From positions 6,944,753-7,008,752 of the forward strand of contig NC_085135.1 of the NCBI RefSeq assembly GCF_030269925.1: DNA of 64,000 bases, given 5' to 3'. Under the pieces are notes generated by a model. It had not been told where the DNA came from. It saw only the letters and a list, made by a program, of their open reading frames with translations, and searched no databases. Positions 10,154-18,764 of this stretch are shown here, in pieces (the first letter of the stretch is position 1; every line of letters starts with the position of its first letter). The DNA comes from Bombyx mori (taxonomy: Eukaryota; Arthropoda; Insecta; Lepidoptera; Bombycidae). A program made the translations under genes and the position numbers.

Positions 10154-10543
10154 GGGAACGCGAGGAGTGAAGTTGTGTGATTTGTTTTATTTTGTCTATT
10201 TAGTGTTTCTTCAGGTTTAAATGTGTAATAATGGTGGTTTATTAACTGTTTAATATCTGTGAAAGTGCACAAATGTGGGAAAATGAAACAAAGCTGCTGG
10301 ACGTAACTTCTCGGGTTCCTCCAAAAAGTCCACTGAAAAAATCTCAGTAAATGACCACCATTTTACTGCGATTATATTTCATCCCATATCATCTCATTTC
10401 ATTAAATTTCATCCCAGTTGATTAATGTCTCAAATTAATCATCTTCATTTCATTTCACTCCATATTATCATTTTTCATAAAATTAAGAAAATAAAGTAAA
10501 ATAAGACATGACTTAAAGGTCTTAGTTACCAGGTCATAAAATC
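10154..10543 (+). repeat. Left arm of a long inverted repeat
   Basis: This segment matches the reverse complement of 15022-15388 almost end to end, with scattered substitutions and short indels. Shared landmarks are GGGAACGCG at the outer end, TTTAGTGTTTCTTCAGG, GTGAAAGTGCACAAATGTGG, CTCCAAAAAGTCCACTGA and CCAGGTCATAAAATC at the inner end. A partial third copy lies at 13009-13165. No open frame of note is present. It could be a dispersed repeat family present in both orientations or the arms of a foldback-type element about 5.2 kb long overall. Confidence 0.75.
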
Positions 10544-10931
10544 TCTTAAAAAAAATAATTTAACTGTACATAAATTGCCACAGTGGCGCTAGTGGGCAGT
10601 TGGAACTAACTACCCTATAATAATAATTACTAATTACTACTAATAATAAATTTAATTAAATCTTAGGTTAATTGTATGAATAAAAAGGAAAAGAGCAATT
10701 AAATTAGAAAATGACAAATAACAATAGAACTATATAAGGACTAATCTTATTAACCTAAGCACGGAACTAAATACGGGGTTCCCGACGCCGCCGCAAACCA
10801 CCACCATAGTTCAGCTACGCGAGTTTAATAACAGCCCCTCCTGACCCCGAAGGGTAGGGGAGGACTGGGAACGGACACAGATGGGATGTTTTTCGTCACG
10901 TGATTACGTCATTAGGCCGTTTTTCGTCACG
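10544..10931. other. Non-coding spacer and probable leader of a truncated LTR element
   Basis: The left part is AT-rich. The right end (10911-10931) matches the leader next to the LTR at 59699-59718 (CATTAGGCCGTT, then TTCGTCACG). It is therefore probably the remains of the internal region of the LTR element whose LTR is at 10950-11288. A GTTTTTCGTCACGTG motif occurs twice (near 10889 and 10918). No gene is seen. Confidence 0.5.
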
Positions 10932-10949
10932 TGGTGATCCCACTTCTGA
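10932..10949 (-). other. Primer-binding site beside LTR X
   Basis: On the minus strand the LTR ends ...CTCCAACA and is followed at once by TCAGAAGTGGGATCACCA. The core TCAGAAGTGGGAT also begins the primer-binding site of Gypsy element D and resembles the 3' end complement of a tRNA-Leu. The same site is present at 59719-59736. Confidence 0.6.
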
Positions 10950-11288
10950 TGTTGGAGTATTTCCACTTTCGGGTAGTGACATGGTAAGCGGGCGGTCTTC
11001 GTAACTCAATAAAACCAGAAATGAACTCAGAGCGTATATTACGCAGGAGAGTTCCGTCCGACACGGCGACTCGCTCGCTTCTGAGCTCGAGAGACAACAA
11101 CGGAGCGTTTTTATAGCAAGGTATCGTGGTGGGACGATGTTGTTTACGACTCTCATCTTGCACATGTTGTTTTCGATGAATGCTTGCACGTGTTGTTTGT
11201 CGTCCCATCTTTATTAGCCATGAACTAATGGTTTATAAAAAAACACGCGCCGACACGGCCATCCTGCTCATGACGCGTCCCTGCGTCA
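10950..11288 (-). mobile_element. Solo or residual LTR X (copy 1)
   Basis: This 339-bp LTR reads, in minus sense, TGACGCAGGGAC...CTCCAACA, giving TG...CA ends. It matches 53340-53562 (which lacks about 110 bp internally) and 59737-59889 (right end missing). It is followed on the minus strand by a primer-binding site. The remainder of its own element is not recognisable to the left, so it is a truncated copy. Confidence 0.65.
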
Positions 11289-11306
11289 AAATGATATACT
11301 TCATAT

Positions 11307-12005
11307 TTGGGGAGCTTAACGACAAAGGGAAGATCTTCCACCGAGCGGGTCATATTGCTCGGTAGACCGACGGTCCGAATGTTGTTGTTCGGAACTTGTA
11401 TATATGCAAGCTTATCTTGAAAATGTCGTAAGCGAGATTCAGGCATCTGTCAATTATCTTGCGTTGTATGATGGCTACCCGCCACATCACTCCCCTCCGA
11501 GACTGGAGGTCGTGTCATATTTAGTTATCGTTGTCCGTGCTGAGATTAGCTTGCAAGTGCCAGTGCTGCTCGAAGTTTGCGGTGAGTCGAATCTGAGCTT
11601 GAATGCTGCGCGATGAGGCAGTGTAGGTGCGTGCCGTAGGGCCAGGAAGCGCGGTGAGTCGGCTGCGATGGTCCTGTTGAGGCTGCGATGCTGGCTTACT
11701 GTGGGACGACTGTCGATGACTTGCTTTTATCTGCGAGAATGCGGGGATTGTGGTAGCCGAAGTTCTTGATGCGCTGATGATGAATCAGAAGGTTGCGTGT
11801 TCACATCACGTCAGGGTCACCAGTTTGGAGAGATATACGACAAAGGGAAGATCTTCCACCGAGCGGGTGATATTTGCTCAGTAGACCGACGGTCCGAATG
11901 CTGTCGTTCGGAACTTGTATATATGCAAGCTTATCATGAAAATGTCGTAAGCGAGATTCAGGCATCTGTCAATTATCTTGCGTTGTATGATGGCTACCCG
12001 CCACA
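11307..12005 (-). mobile_element. TRIM: miniature LTR retrotransposon without coding sequence
   Basis: Two direct repeats of about 180 bp (11307-11485 and 11824-12005) share GACAAAGGGAAGATCTTCC, GTAGACCGACGGTCCGAATG, GGAACTTGTATATATGCAAG and GATGGCTACCCGCCACA, differing by scattered substitutions. In minus sense they run TGTGGCGGGTAGCC...CCAA. Only about 340 bp lie between them. Beside the left LTR, in minus sense, is a purine-rich tract (GGAGGGGAGTGA), and beside the right LTR is TGGTGACCCTGACGTGATG, a primer-binding site of the class also used by the BEL element at 17885. These are the hallmarks of a non-autonomous TRIM element mobilised by another element's proteins. Exact ends and duplication are uncertain because the flanks are TA-rich. 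Confidence 0.7.
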
Positions 12006-12456
12006 TATATATAATATATATTAATTTACTACTATTATCGACCAGAAGTGAGGTAGTTAACAAAAAGAAATAAATAACACAGAACTGGCCTAATTATATT
12101 TCACTGAATTAACAAAACTTTTAACAAAATGATTTCAATTTACTATTAACGAAAACTGTTAAAATTACACAAGTCCCAAACATGTTTCAACAAGAACCGC
12201 ACACACGAACACCACGCACAAAAAAGAGGCAAAGGCGCAGGCAAGGGATCGTTTTTATAGTTTTAGCGCTGGCTCTCGGTCGGGGGTTGCCTGAACTCTA
12301 TAAAAATATTATAATACAATATAAAATAAAACACGGTTTTAATTTTTTATTTTTTAGTTGAATTTCAATTATTTTTTTTAATATTTAATTTTCGTCGGTT
12401 CTTAATAAGTATACCAAATTTCGAGATAATCCGACGTTTTGAAGGGGGTCAAAATC
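12006..12456. other. AT-rich non-coding stretch
   Basis: No gene or recognisable element is seen. A short GC-richer patch near 12222-12290 (AGAGGCAAAGGCGCAGGCAA) has no identified function. Confidence 0.4.
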
Positions 12457-13008
12457 ATATTCAAAGATTCCGTTATCCACAGATTCGGTAGAATCTGGGT
12501 TCAAGTTCCGTTCAAAAGTCCCGTTGTAAACGGAGCGCCAGACTACCGACTGTGTTTACTGTAAGCAGAACGGTTTTTTGAGGTTGCGAAATTTTATTTA
12601 ATTCTACGGTACTTCTGGTTCCTAAATTGTATATTATATTCAAAGATTCCGTTATCCACAGATTCGGTAGAATCTGGGTTCAAATTCCGTTCAAAAGTCC
12701 CGTTGTAAACGGAGCGCCAGACTACCGACTGTGTTTACTGTAAGCAGAACGGTTTTTTGAGGTTGCGAAATTTTATTTAATTCTACGGTACTTCTGGTTC
12801 CTAAATTGTATATTATATCAATCACTCACAACTTTATTTTACTGATATTAACTAGTAATATCAATTGCAACAATTAATCTACTTGAAATTATTAATTTTA
12901 TCACCACAAACTATAGCTCGCTCAAAAATTTCGATCCTGACTTTTTTTCGATGCAAAAAGTGACATGCCACAGACTATAAATAATTCGAGAATACATGGT
13001 AATCTACG
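12457..13008 (+). repeat. Direct-repeat family U, copies 1 (partial) and 2
   Basis: A 179-bp segment beginning ATATTCAAAGATTCCGTTAT is present twice in tandem (12457-12635 and from 12636). The second copy continues further, through CAATCACTCACAACTTTATT, to TGGTAATCTAC at about 13008. Landmarks are CACAGATTCGGTAGAATC, GGAGCGCCAGACTACCGAC and GCAGAACGGTTTTTTGAGG. A third copy is at 13166-13518. No coding sequence is seen. Confidence 0.8.
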
Positions 13009-13165
13009 GCCGCCAGGGTGCGCTGGAATTATTCCTACGTTTTTAATGGATTTTATGACCTGGTAACTGAGACCTTTAAGTCATGTCTTATTTTAATTTA
13101 TATTCATATTTTTACCTATGAAAAATGATATTATGGAGTGAAATGAAATGAAGATGATTAATTTG
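13009..13165 (+). repeat. Partial copy of the inverted-repeat family, same sense as the right arm
   Basis: From GGCCGCCAGGGTGCGCTGG this matches 14983-15137 (TTTTAATGGATTTTATGACC, then AAGTCATGTCTTATTTTAAT) and breaks off at TTAATTTGA, where the third copy of repeat U begins. Both this copy and the one at 14983 are preceded by TGGTAATCTAC. Confidence 0.7.
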
Positions 13166-13518
13166 ATCCACAGATTCGGTAGAATCTGGCGCCAAGTTCC
13201 GTTCAAAAATCCCGTTATAAACGGAGCGCCAGACTACCGACTGTGTTTACTGTAAGCAGAACGGTTTTTTGAGGTTGCGAAATTTTATTTAATTCTACGG
13301 TACTTCTGGTTCCTAAATTGTATATTATATCAATCACTCACAACTTTATTTTACTGATATTAACTAGTAATATCAATTGCAACAATTAATCTACTTGAAA
13401 TTATTAATTTTATCACCACAAACTATAGCTCGCTCAAAAATTTCGATCCTGACTTTTTTTCGATGTAAAAAGTGACATGCCACAGACTATAAATAATTCG
13501 AGAATACATGGTAATCTA
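13166..13518 (+). repeat. Direct-repeat family U, copy 3
   Basis: This is a near-identical copy of 12655-13008, from TCCACAGATTCGGTAGAATC to ACATGGTAATCTAC, with a few substitutions (for example ATAAACGG for GTAAACGG). Unlike copy 2 it is followed by unrelated sequence rather than GGCCGCCAGGG. A U plus arm unit therefore appears to have been tandemly duplicated, and the second unit was then split by the sequence at 13519-14971. Confidence 0.75.
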
Positions 13519-15021
13519 CATAGACCTATATAGTAGGGACACGACATATTGTTCTATACGTACAATTGCTTATATAAATAGCACCCATTTTGAAGGCACA
13601 CACATAAACATATATCTATCTCGTTCTTACTCAGCACTTTAACTCGCAGGAAAACAATATAACAGTATTTCAGTGCGTACATAAAATGAAACATGAATAT
13701 ACGTAAATGTCTCCGTCTCCGTCTAATGAGGCCGAAAATCCGCCATGTTTAGCGCGCCAAATGTCATTGTCACGTCAGTTCGGCCGTCTGTTTTGGGTTG
13801 TACATTATTTATTGACTTTGATATCGATTTAATATGATTGCTTATATAAAATTTCTAATTTTATAATTCTTAAAACATACAAAAATAATAATTAAAACAT
13901 ATTTTATAGGATCTCAAGAAAGTCGATGCCCCAAAACTATTATCTATATATATTTAAATTCATTATGGAGCCCTCATCCGAAACATAGATATAATATAAC
14001 ATATATACTTAATATAACATATAACATATATATATACTATAACACAGATAACATAGATAACACAGATAACATATAATACAGATAACACTTAATATATTTG
14101 AATCCGAAATATCGGACACCATTTTTCGGTCGGAATCTATTCATCATGACACTAATCATAAATACCTCTTTAAAATATGTCATCAAAACATATTTAGACA
14201 TTCTGTTTAGATGTTTCGGGAAAAAGGCTACCGACAAAATGTCGGAACTATTTAAATAAAATAGTTTTATTCCGCAGTGAGTAAAACACTATTGTAAATT
14301 CGTTAAATATTTATTAATTAAGTGATTTTAGAGAGGAAGTCACAAGGAATGACGTCTGTAATTTCATTAACGAATAAATGTTCTGTAGGTGTTTTTTTTT
14401 ATCAGGCGGTCCCTTGATAAGTTTAAAATTTGCGTGCGGTGCGGTAGTGCGATGCACCTTCCTTGAGGTGCGCTGCGGTAGTGTGTTACGGACTTTAGAG
14501 TCAGCAAAACAATTAAAATAGATTGTAATAGTCTAAGAAAAACACGTACTCAAAATACGATAACATTCAGCATGCTAGAAATGGGCTGATGGCACTGTAC
14601 TATGCCATATCTTTATGTTTTGCGGCAAACGACAACTTTATAAAATCAGTGTAGCAAATTTTAAAAATCGTCATATCGTTTACTTGGAAAATTTGAAGCA
14701 CGAGCTCGTCTTAGATTTCACATAATATCTAAATCATATCATCTTTGCACATAACAATATACTTACTTCCTATTAAAGTATAAATTCTACAAATACATTC
14801 ATACTCAACAATATTTAAAATAAAATAAGCCAAGAACGTTTATCGATAAAACCTACTAACATTAAAATCTTCTGGGCAGCACTAAAACCGCCATGTTTTG
14901 TGGCCAGATGACGTCACAGTGGCACGAATTTTTTGTTGACGTTTCATTTCCATACGTTTCCTACTTCAGTGGTAATCTACGGCCGCCAGGGTGCGCTGGA
15001 ATTATTCCTACATTTTTAATG
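13519..15021. other. AT-rich region without a recognisable gene
   Basis: This holds a short irregular repeat of ATAACACAGATAAC-type units (about 14040-14090), two similar patches around CCGCCATGTTT (13741 and 14890), and a patch with GTGCGGTGCGGTAGTGCG (about 14434). From 14983 it repeats the GGCCGCCAGGG segment described at 13009. No protein, RNA gene or intact mobile element is recognised. Confidence 0.4.
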
Positions 15022-15388
15022 GATTTTATGACCTGGTAACTGAGACCTTTAAGTCATGTCTTATTTTAATTTATATTCATATTTTTATGACAAATGATAT
15101 TATGGAGTGAAATGAAACGAAGATGATTAATTTGAGACATTAATCACCTGGGATGATATGGAATGAAATATAATCTCAGTAAAATGGTGGTCATTTACTA
15201 AGATCTCAGTGGACTTTTTGGAGGAAATTGAGAAGTTACTTACAGCGGCTTTGTTTCATTTTCCCACATTTGTGCACTTTCACAGATATTAAACAGTTAA
15301 TAAACCACCATTATTACACATTTAAACCTGAAGAAACACTAAATAGACAAAATAAAACAAAGCACACAACTTCACACTTCGCGTTCCC
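15022..15388 (-). repeat. Right arm of the long inverted repeat
   Basis: This is the reverse complement of 10154-10543 (see that entry), with 4.5 kb between the arms. It is slightly shorter, lacking for example a segment of about 16 bp near 15150. The arm sequence continues on its inner side into the GGCCGCCAGGG segment at 14983, which the left arm does not share. Confidence 0.75.
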
Positions 15389-16312
15389 GCCAAAAAGTCA
15401 TTATTCCTACATAAACTGTAGCTTCAAGGGGATAGTTTGCAGTTCTTATTGAACGGCTTATACATTATATTATAATGTTAATGTTGTTACTGTTAGTGGT
15501 TGCGCTGGTTTAAAACTGTTAGTTTTAAGTTTCGAAAAATAGCAACATTTTAATTTGGTTTTGCAAATCCTGTCCCATCCCTCTCCGGCACTTTACCTAC
15601 GGACGCGTGCGAGCGAGATCGTGTGGTGACATCGAGACGAAAAAATATGGCTGAACAACCGCGCGCGCGCTTCGTGTCTTTGTTATGTTAAATACGTAAA
15701 TAAGTGAAATCGTTGGTGTTTCTCATCGCGAAGTGGTACGAGTCTGCAGTAAGGACTACATAAAGGTATTGTGCATCCTTCCTTTAACGCAGAACTGCCG
15801 CTTCTTATCGTTTCTTCCCGCAGTCTGTGTCCTTCATTTGCAACGACCAAATTTCAAATATTCGTTAGTTTTCTTATCTCGCGTCTACAGTTAGTATTTT
15901 AGTATATGTACTGCCGAAGCAAGTACTGTTGTTACTGTTGGAGGGACAATTTTGTTTTGTAATGTAATACCGAAATACTTCACGAGATGGCGTTACAAAA
16001 AAATCCCTTCCCAAAACTATAAAACCGTTATGATTATCTACGAATAAATAATATTTATTCGTATAATAAATAATATAATAAATAATATTTATTCGTAGGT
16101 GATTGTTTAAGATGTTATGAATATTTCAGTATTGATTTCATCAAAATAACTTGAACTGAATTCCGAAGAAAATTCTAATTAAGGCTGAGTTAAGTTTAGC
16201 TTTTTATTTAAGCCTCTTACTGTAGTTTTTAAATTACATTTATGCGGATTAATGTTTCAAATCTTTCAGATTTCAATTTTAAGATCTGAAATAATTAAGA
16301 ACAGCGTCATAG
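15389..16312. other. Non-coding region, no recognisable element
   Basis: Mixed-composition DNA. The stretch 15590-15830 is GC-richer and contains a short frame beginning ATGGCTGAACAACCGCG that stops after 14 codons. It might be a host 5' region or an unrecognised repeat, but no supporting motif was found. A small tandem of ATAAATAATATTTATTCGTA units lies near 16041-16097. Confidence 0.35.
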
Positions 16313-17210
16313 TAGCCGTCGTGGCCTAATGGATAAGACGTCTGGTGCATAATTGTTGAGGCGATGCATCGATGTTCGAATCTCAGGCGGGTACCAATTT
16401 TTCTAATGAAATACGTACTCAACAATTGTTCACGATTGACTTCCACGGTGAAGGAATAACATCGTGTAATATATATTATATATATAATATTATATATATA
16501 TATATATATATATCTATACTAATATTATAAAGAGGAAAGATTTGTTTGTTTGTTTGTTTCGAATAGGCTCCGAAACTACTGGACCGATTTGAAAAATTCT
16601 TTTTCCATTAGAAGCCGACATTGTCCCTGATGAACATAGGCTACTTTTTTATTATTTTTTTTTATTTTTTTTTTGGTTTCATGTGTGTTTTAATGTTTCC
16701 GAAGCGAAGCGAGGGCGGGTCGCTAGTAATATTATAAAGAGGAAAGATTTGTTTGTTTGTTTGTTTCGAATAGGCTCCGAAACTACTGGACCGATTTGAA
16801 AAAATCTTTTTCCATTAGAAGCCGACATTGTCCCTGATGAACATAGGCTACTTTTTTTAATTTTTTTTTTATTTTTTTTTTTTTGTTTCATGTGTGTTTT
16901 AATGTTTCCGAAGCGAAGCGAGGGCGGGTCGCTAGTCGTGTAATAAAAATCAAACCCGCAAAATTAAAATTTGCGTAATTACTGGTGGTAGGACCTCTTG
17001 TGAGTCGTGGTGTATTTCTGCCGTGAAGCAGTAATGCGTTTCGGTTTGAAGGGTGGGGTAGCCGTTGTAACTATACTGAGACTTTAGAACTTGTATCTCA
17101 AGGTGGGTGGCGCATTTACATTGTAGATGTCTATGGGCTCCAGTAACCACTTAACATCAGGTGGGCTGTGAGCTCGTCCACTCATCTAAGCAATAAAAAA
17201 AATAAAAAAA
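16313..17210 (+). mobile_element. tRNA-headed SINE with silkworm LINE tail, split by an insertion
   Basis: The head (16313-16400) resembles a tRNA. A box A-like TGGCCTAATGG lies at 16323-16333, and a box B-like GTTCGAATCTC near 16374, the two internal promoter elements of RNA polymerase III. The body continues to ACATCGTGTAAT near 16468, is interrupted, and resumes with TCGTGTAATAAAAATCAAAC at 16936. The tail (from GGTGGTAGGACCTCTTGTG, near 16986) matches 50580-50823 and the widely dispersed 3' tail of a silkworm LINE (BMC1-like, from memory). It ends in an A-rich tail at 17192-17210. SINEs of this design borrow the reverse transcriptase of the LINE whose tail they share. No clear flanking duplication was found. 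Confidence 0.7.
16513..16935 (+). mobile_element. Two tandem non-autonomous Helitron-like units
   Basis: Unit 1 (16513-16726) begins TCTATACTAATATTATAAAG and ends GGGCGGGTCGCTAG before T. Unit 2 (16727-16935) repeats it with a 207-bp period from AATATTATAAAGAGG and ends in the same way. Each has a GC-rich short hairpin-like segment (AAGCGAAGCGAGGGCGGGTC) just before the CTAG-T end, as in Helitrons. Both share CGAAACTACTGGACCGATTTG and GACATTGTCCCTGATGAAC. Unit 2 lacks the first eight bases of unit 1. A (TA)n run lies just before unit 1 (16464-16512). There is no coding capacity. Confidence 0.65.
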
Positions 17211-17884
17211 CTACCGTTCACATTTGAAACAGAATTTAATTCGGTTTAAATTTGTAAAAGTTGATGTTGATTCTTATTACACTAATTAATTGAGCGTTTC
17301 ATTAGCTTTTAAGCTGAGTGACTATTTATAATTTATTTTTATTCTATTGTCTATTTTTGTTAAGTAATAAATGATTTATATTATATTTATATTATATTAT
17401 TTATATTATTATATTTCGCAATATATTATTTTCGTATATTAATTGCGGATTCGCAATATTATAAATATTGCTATAATGTTTAAAGTGAAATAAATAAAAA
17501 AGTAAATTGGACTCAAGATGGAACTTCACCTACGTTAAAGTGCATACATATCAACCAACATTTCTTCATTCTTTAACCTATTTGAGTGAGATCTTCAAGA
17601 TCCTCCTCATAATCCCCGGACGAGAAGAGGACACTGGTCGACGTGGCGCGGTATATATGTAAGCGGGGTACCACTGGCTCACTCATCACAAGACCTCCGA
17701 AGATTTATGTCCGATTGAATTGAAACTGAGCATCGTTGTTCATTTCAAGTCATGAACGCTCACTAGGAACAGATTTTAAGGAAAGCCCCACATTTCTATT
17801 ATTAATATTATTTTTTTACGAGGGCGGACTAACGTCTGTTGAGCTAACTATTTATATACATTCTAGATATAGCTACTATACTAT
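17211..17884. other. Non-coding flank upstream of the BEL insertion
   Basis: AT-rich on the left. A moderately GC-rich stretch at 17590-17770 (CCCCGGACGAGAAGAGGACA, then GCGGTATATATGTAAGCGGG) has a TATA-like sequence but no identifiable gene. The last five bases, ACTAT, are duplicated on the other side of the BEL element. Confidence 0.4.
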
Positions 17885-18117
17885 TGTTAAGGATCTCTAA
17901 ATCCCCCTCCAAACAAGTTTTTATTCTCGCCCACCACCGAGCTTCACTTCATCAAGCGATCGCGAACGCATATACATCTTTAACGATTACATACATTATC
18001 TACTACAATATTCAACCTCATTATTATTTGTTCTTCAGTTTTTATCTTTTAATATACTTGTAAATACGAGCCAAATCGTTTCATTGAAGAGTACAATAAG
18101 ACATCCAGCAAGGAACA
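17885..18117 (+). repeat. 5' LTR of the BEL/Pao element
   Basis: Starts TGTTAAGGATCTCTAAATCC and ends CCAGCAAGGAACA. It is presumed to carry promoter and polyadenylation signals. AATAAG near the end (about 18097) could serve as a weak polyadenylation signal. Confidence 0.9.
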
Positions 18118-18118
18118 T

Positions 18119-18137
18119 TGGTGACCCCGACGTGATC
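18119..18137 (+). other. Primer-binding site of the BEL element
   Basis: TGGTGACCCCGACGTGATC begins one base after the 5' LTR. It begins with the TGG expected to pair with the CCA end of a tRNA, which primes minus-strand DNA synthesis. Which tRNA was not determined. Confidence 0.75.
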
Positions 18138-18764
18138 AACGTGATCAACATCAAACAGCAGGGAAGTGTCCATTCCTGATTTATATCTATTCTCATCATA
18201 AATCATCCATAAATTCATCCATAGGCCTTAGACTCGAACGAAAGTTAGCTTAATGTACTTTAAACTTTAACAAACTACCTCCATCTTAATAACTAAGAGT
18301 GAAATACAGTCAAAAGTTGATTATTACACATTAGTAAAGTCAAATATCATTTCGTAATCAATACTTCATTAAATACAACAAATTATTATAATATTACATT
18401 TTGTTAACGCTGAGATTGCAGTACAACGAGTTGTTACAATACATTTCGAAATAATTCTTTAATAACAAGCGTAAAAATTTAACATTAAATTATTCATCAT
18501 ACGCATTCATTTAATCATAACATTTGTTTTGAATAGTTCAATTTCTGCATTCCAGTAAACGCTTCGTGTCGCACTACGTGTGTCATTTCAAAGCCGTTCG
18601 TTCCCGCATCTGGCCGACTACACTTTATAAGACACTGCGCTGACCTTGACCCATTGTTAATTGAGGGCATTGACCGGATTGCATAATTTACGTAGCATTC
18701 TATTTTAATTTTATTTATTTTTCTCGTTTGCTGTCAATTTTGTATTGCTCATTACTTTGCCATT
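18138..18764 (+). other. Untranslated leader of the BEL element
   Basis: A 627-bp AT-rich leader between the primer-binding site and the polyprotein start. A repeated GTGATCAAC motif occurs at its beginning. No upstream frame of note was recognised. The packaging signal would be expected here. Confidence 0.6.

Noticed and set aside
15640..15700. Host gene start (ATGGCTGAACAACCG)
   Set aside because: The frame stops after 14 codons and no exon or known protein follows.
16313..16400. A genuine tRNA gene
   Set aside because: Box A- and B-like motifs are present, but the sequence does not form a normal cloverleaf with anticodon stem by eye, and it continues into a SINE body and LINE tail.
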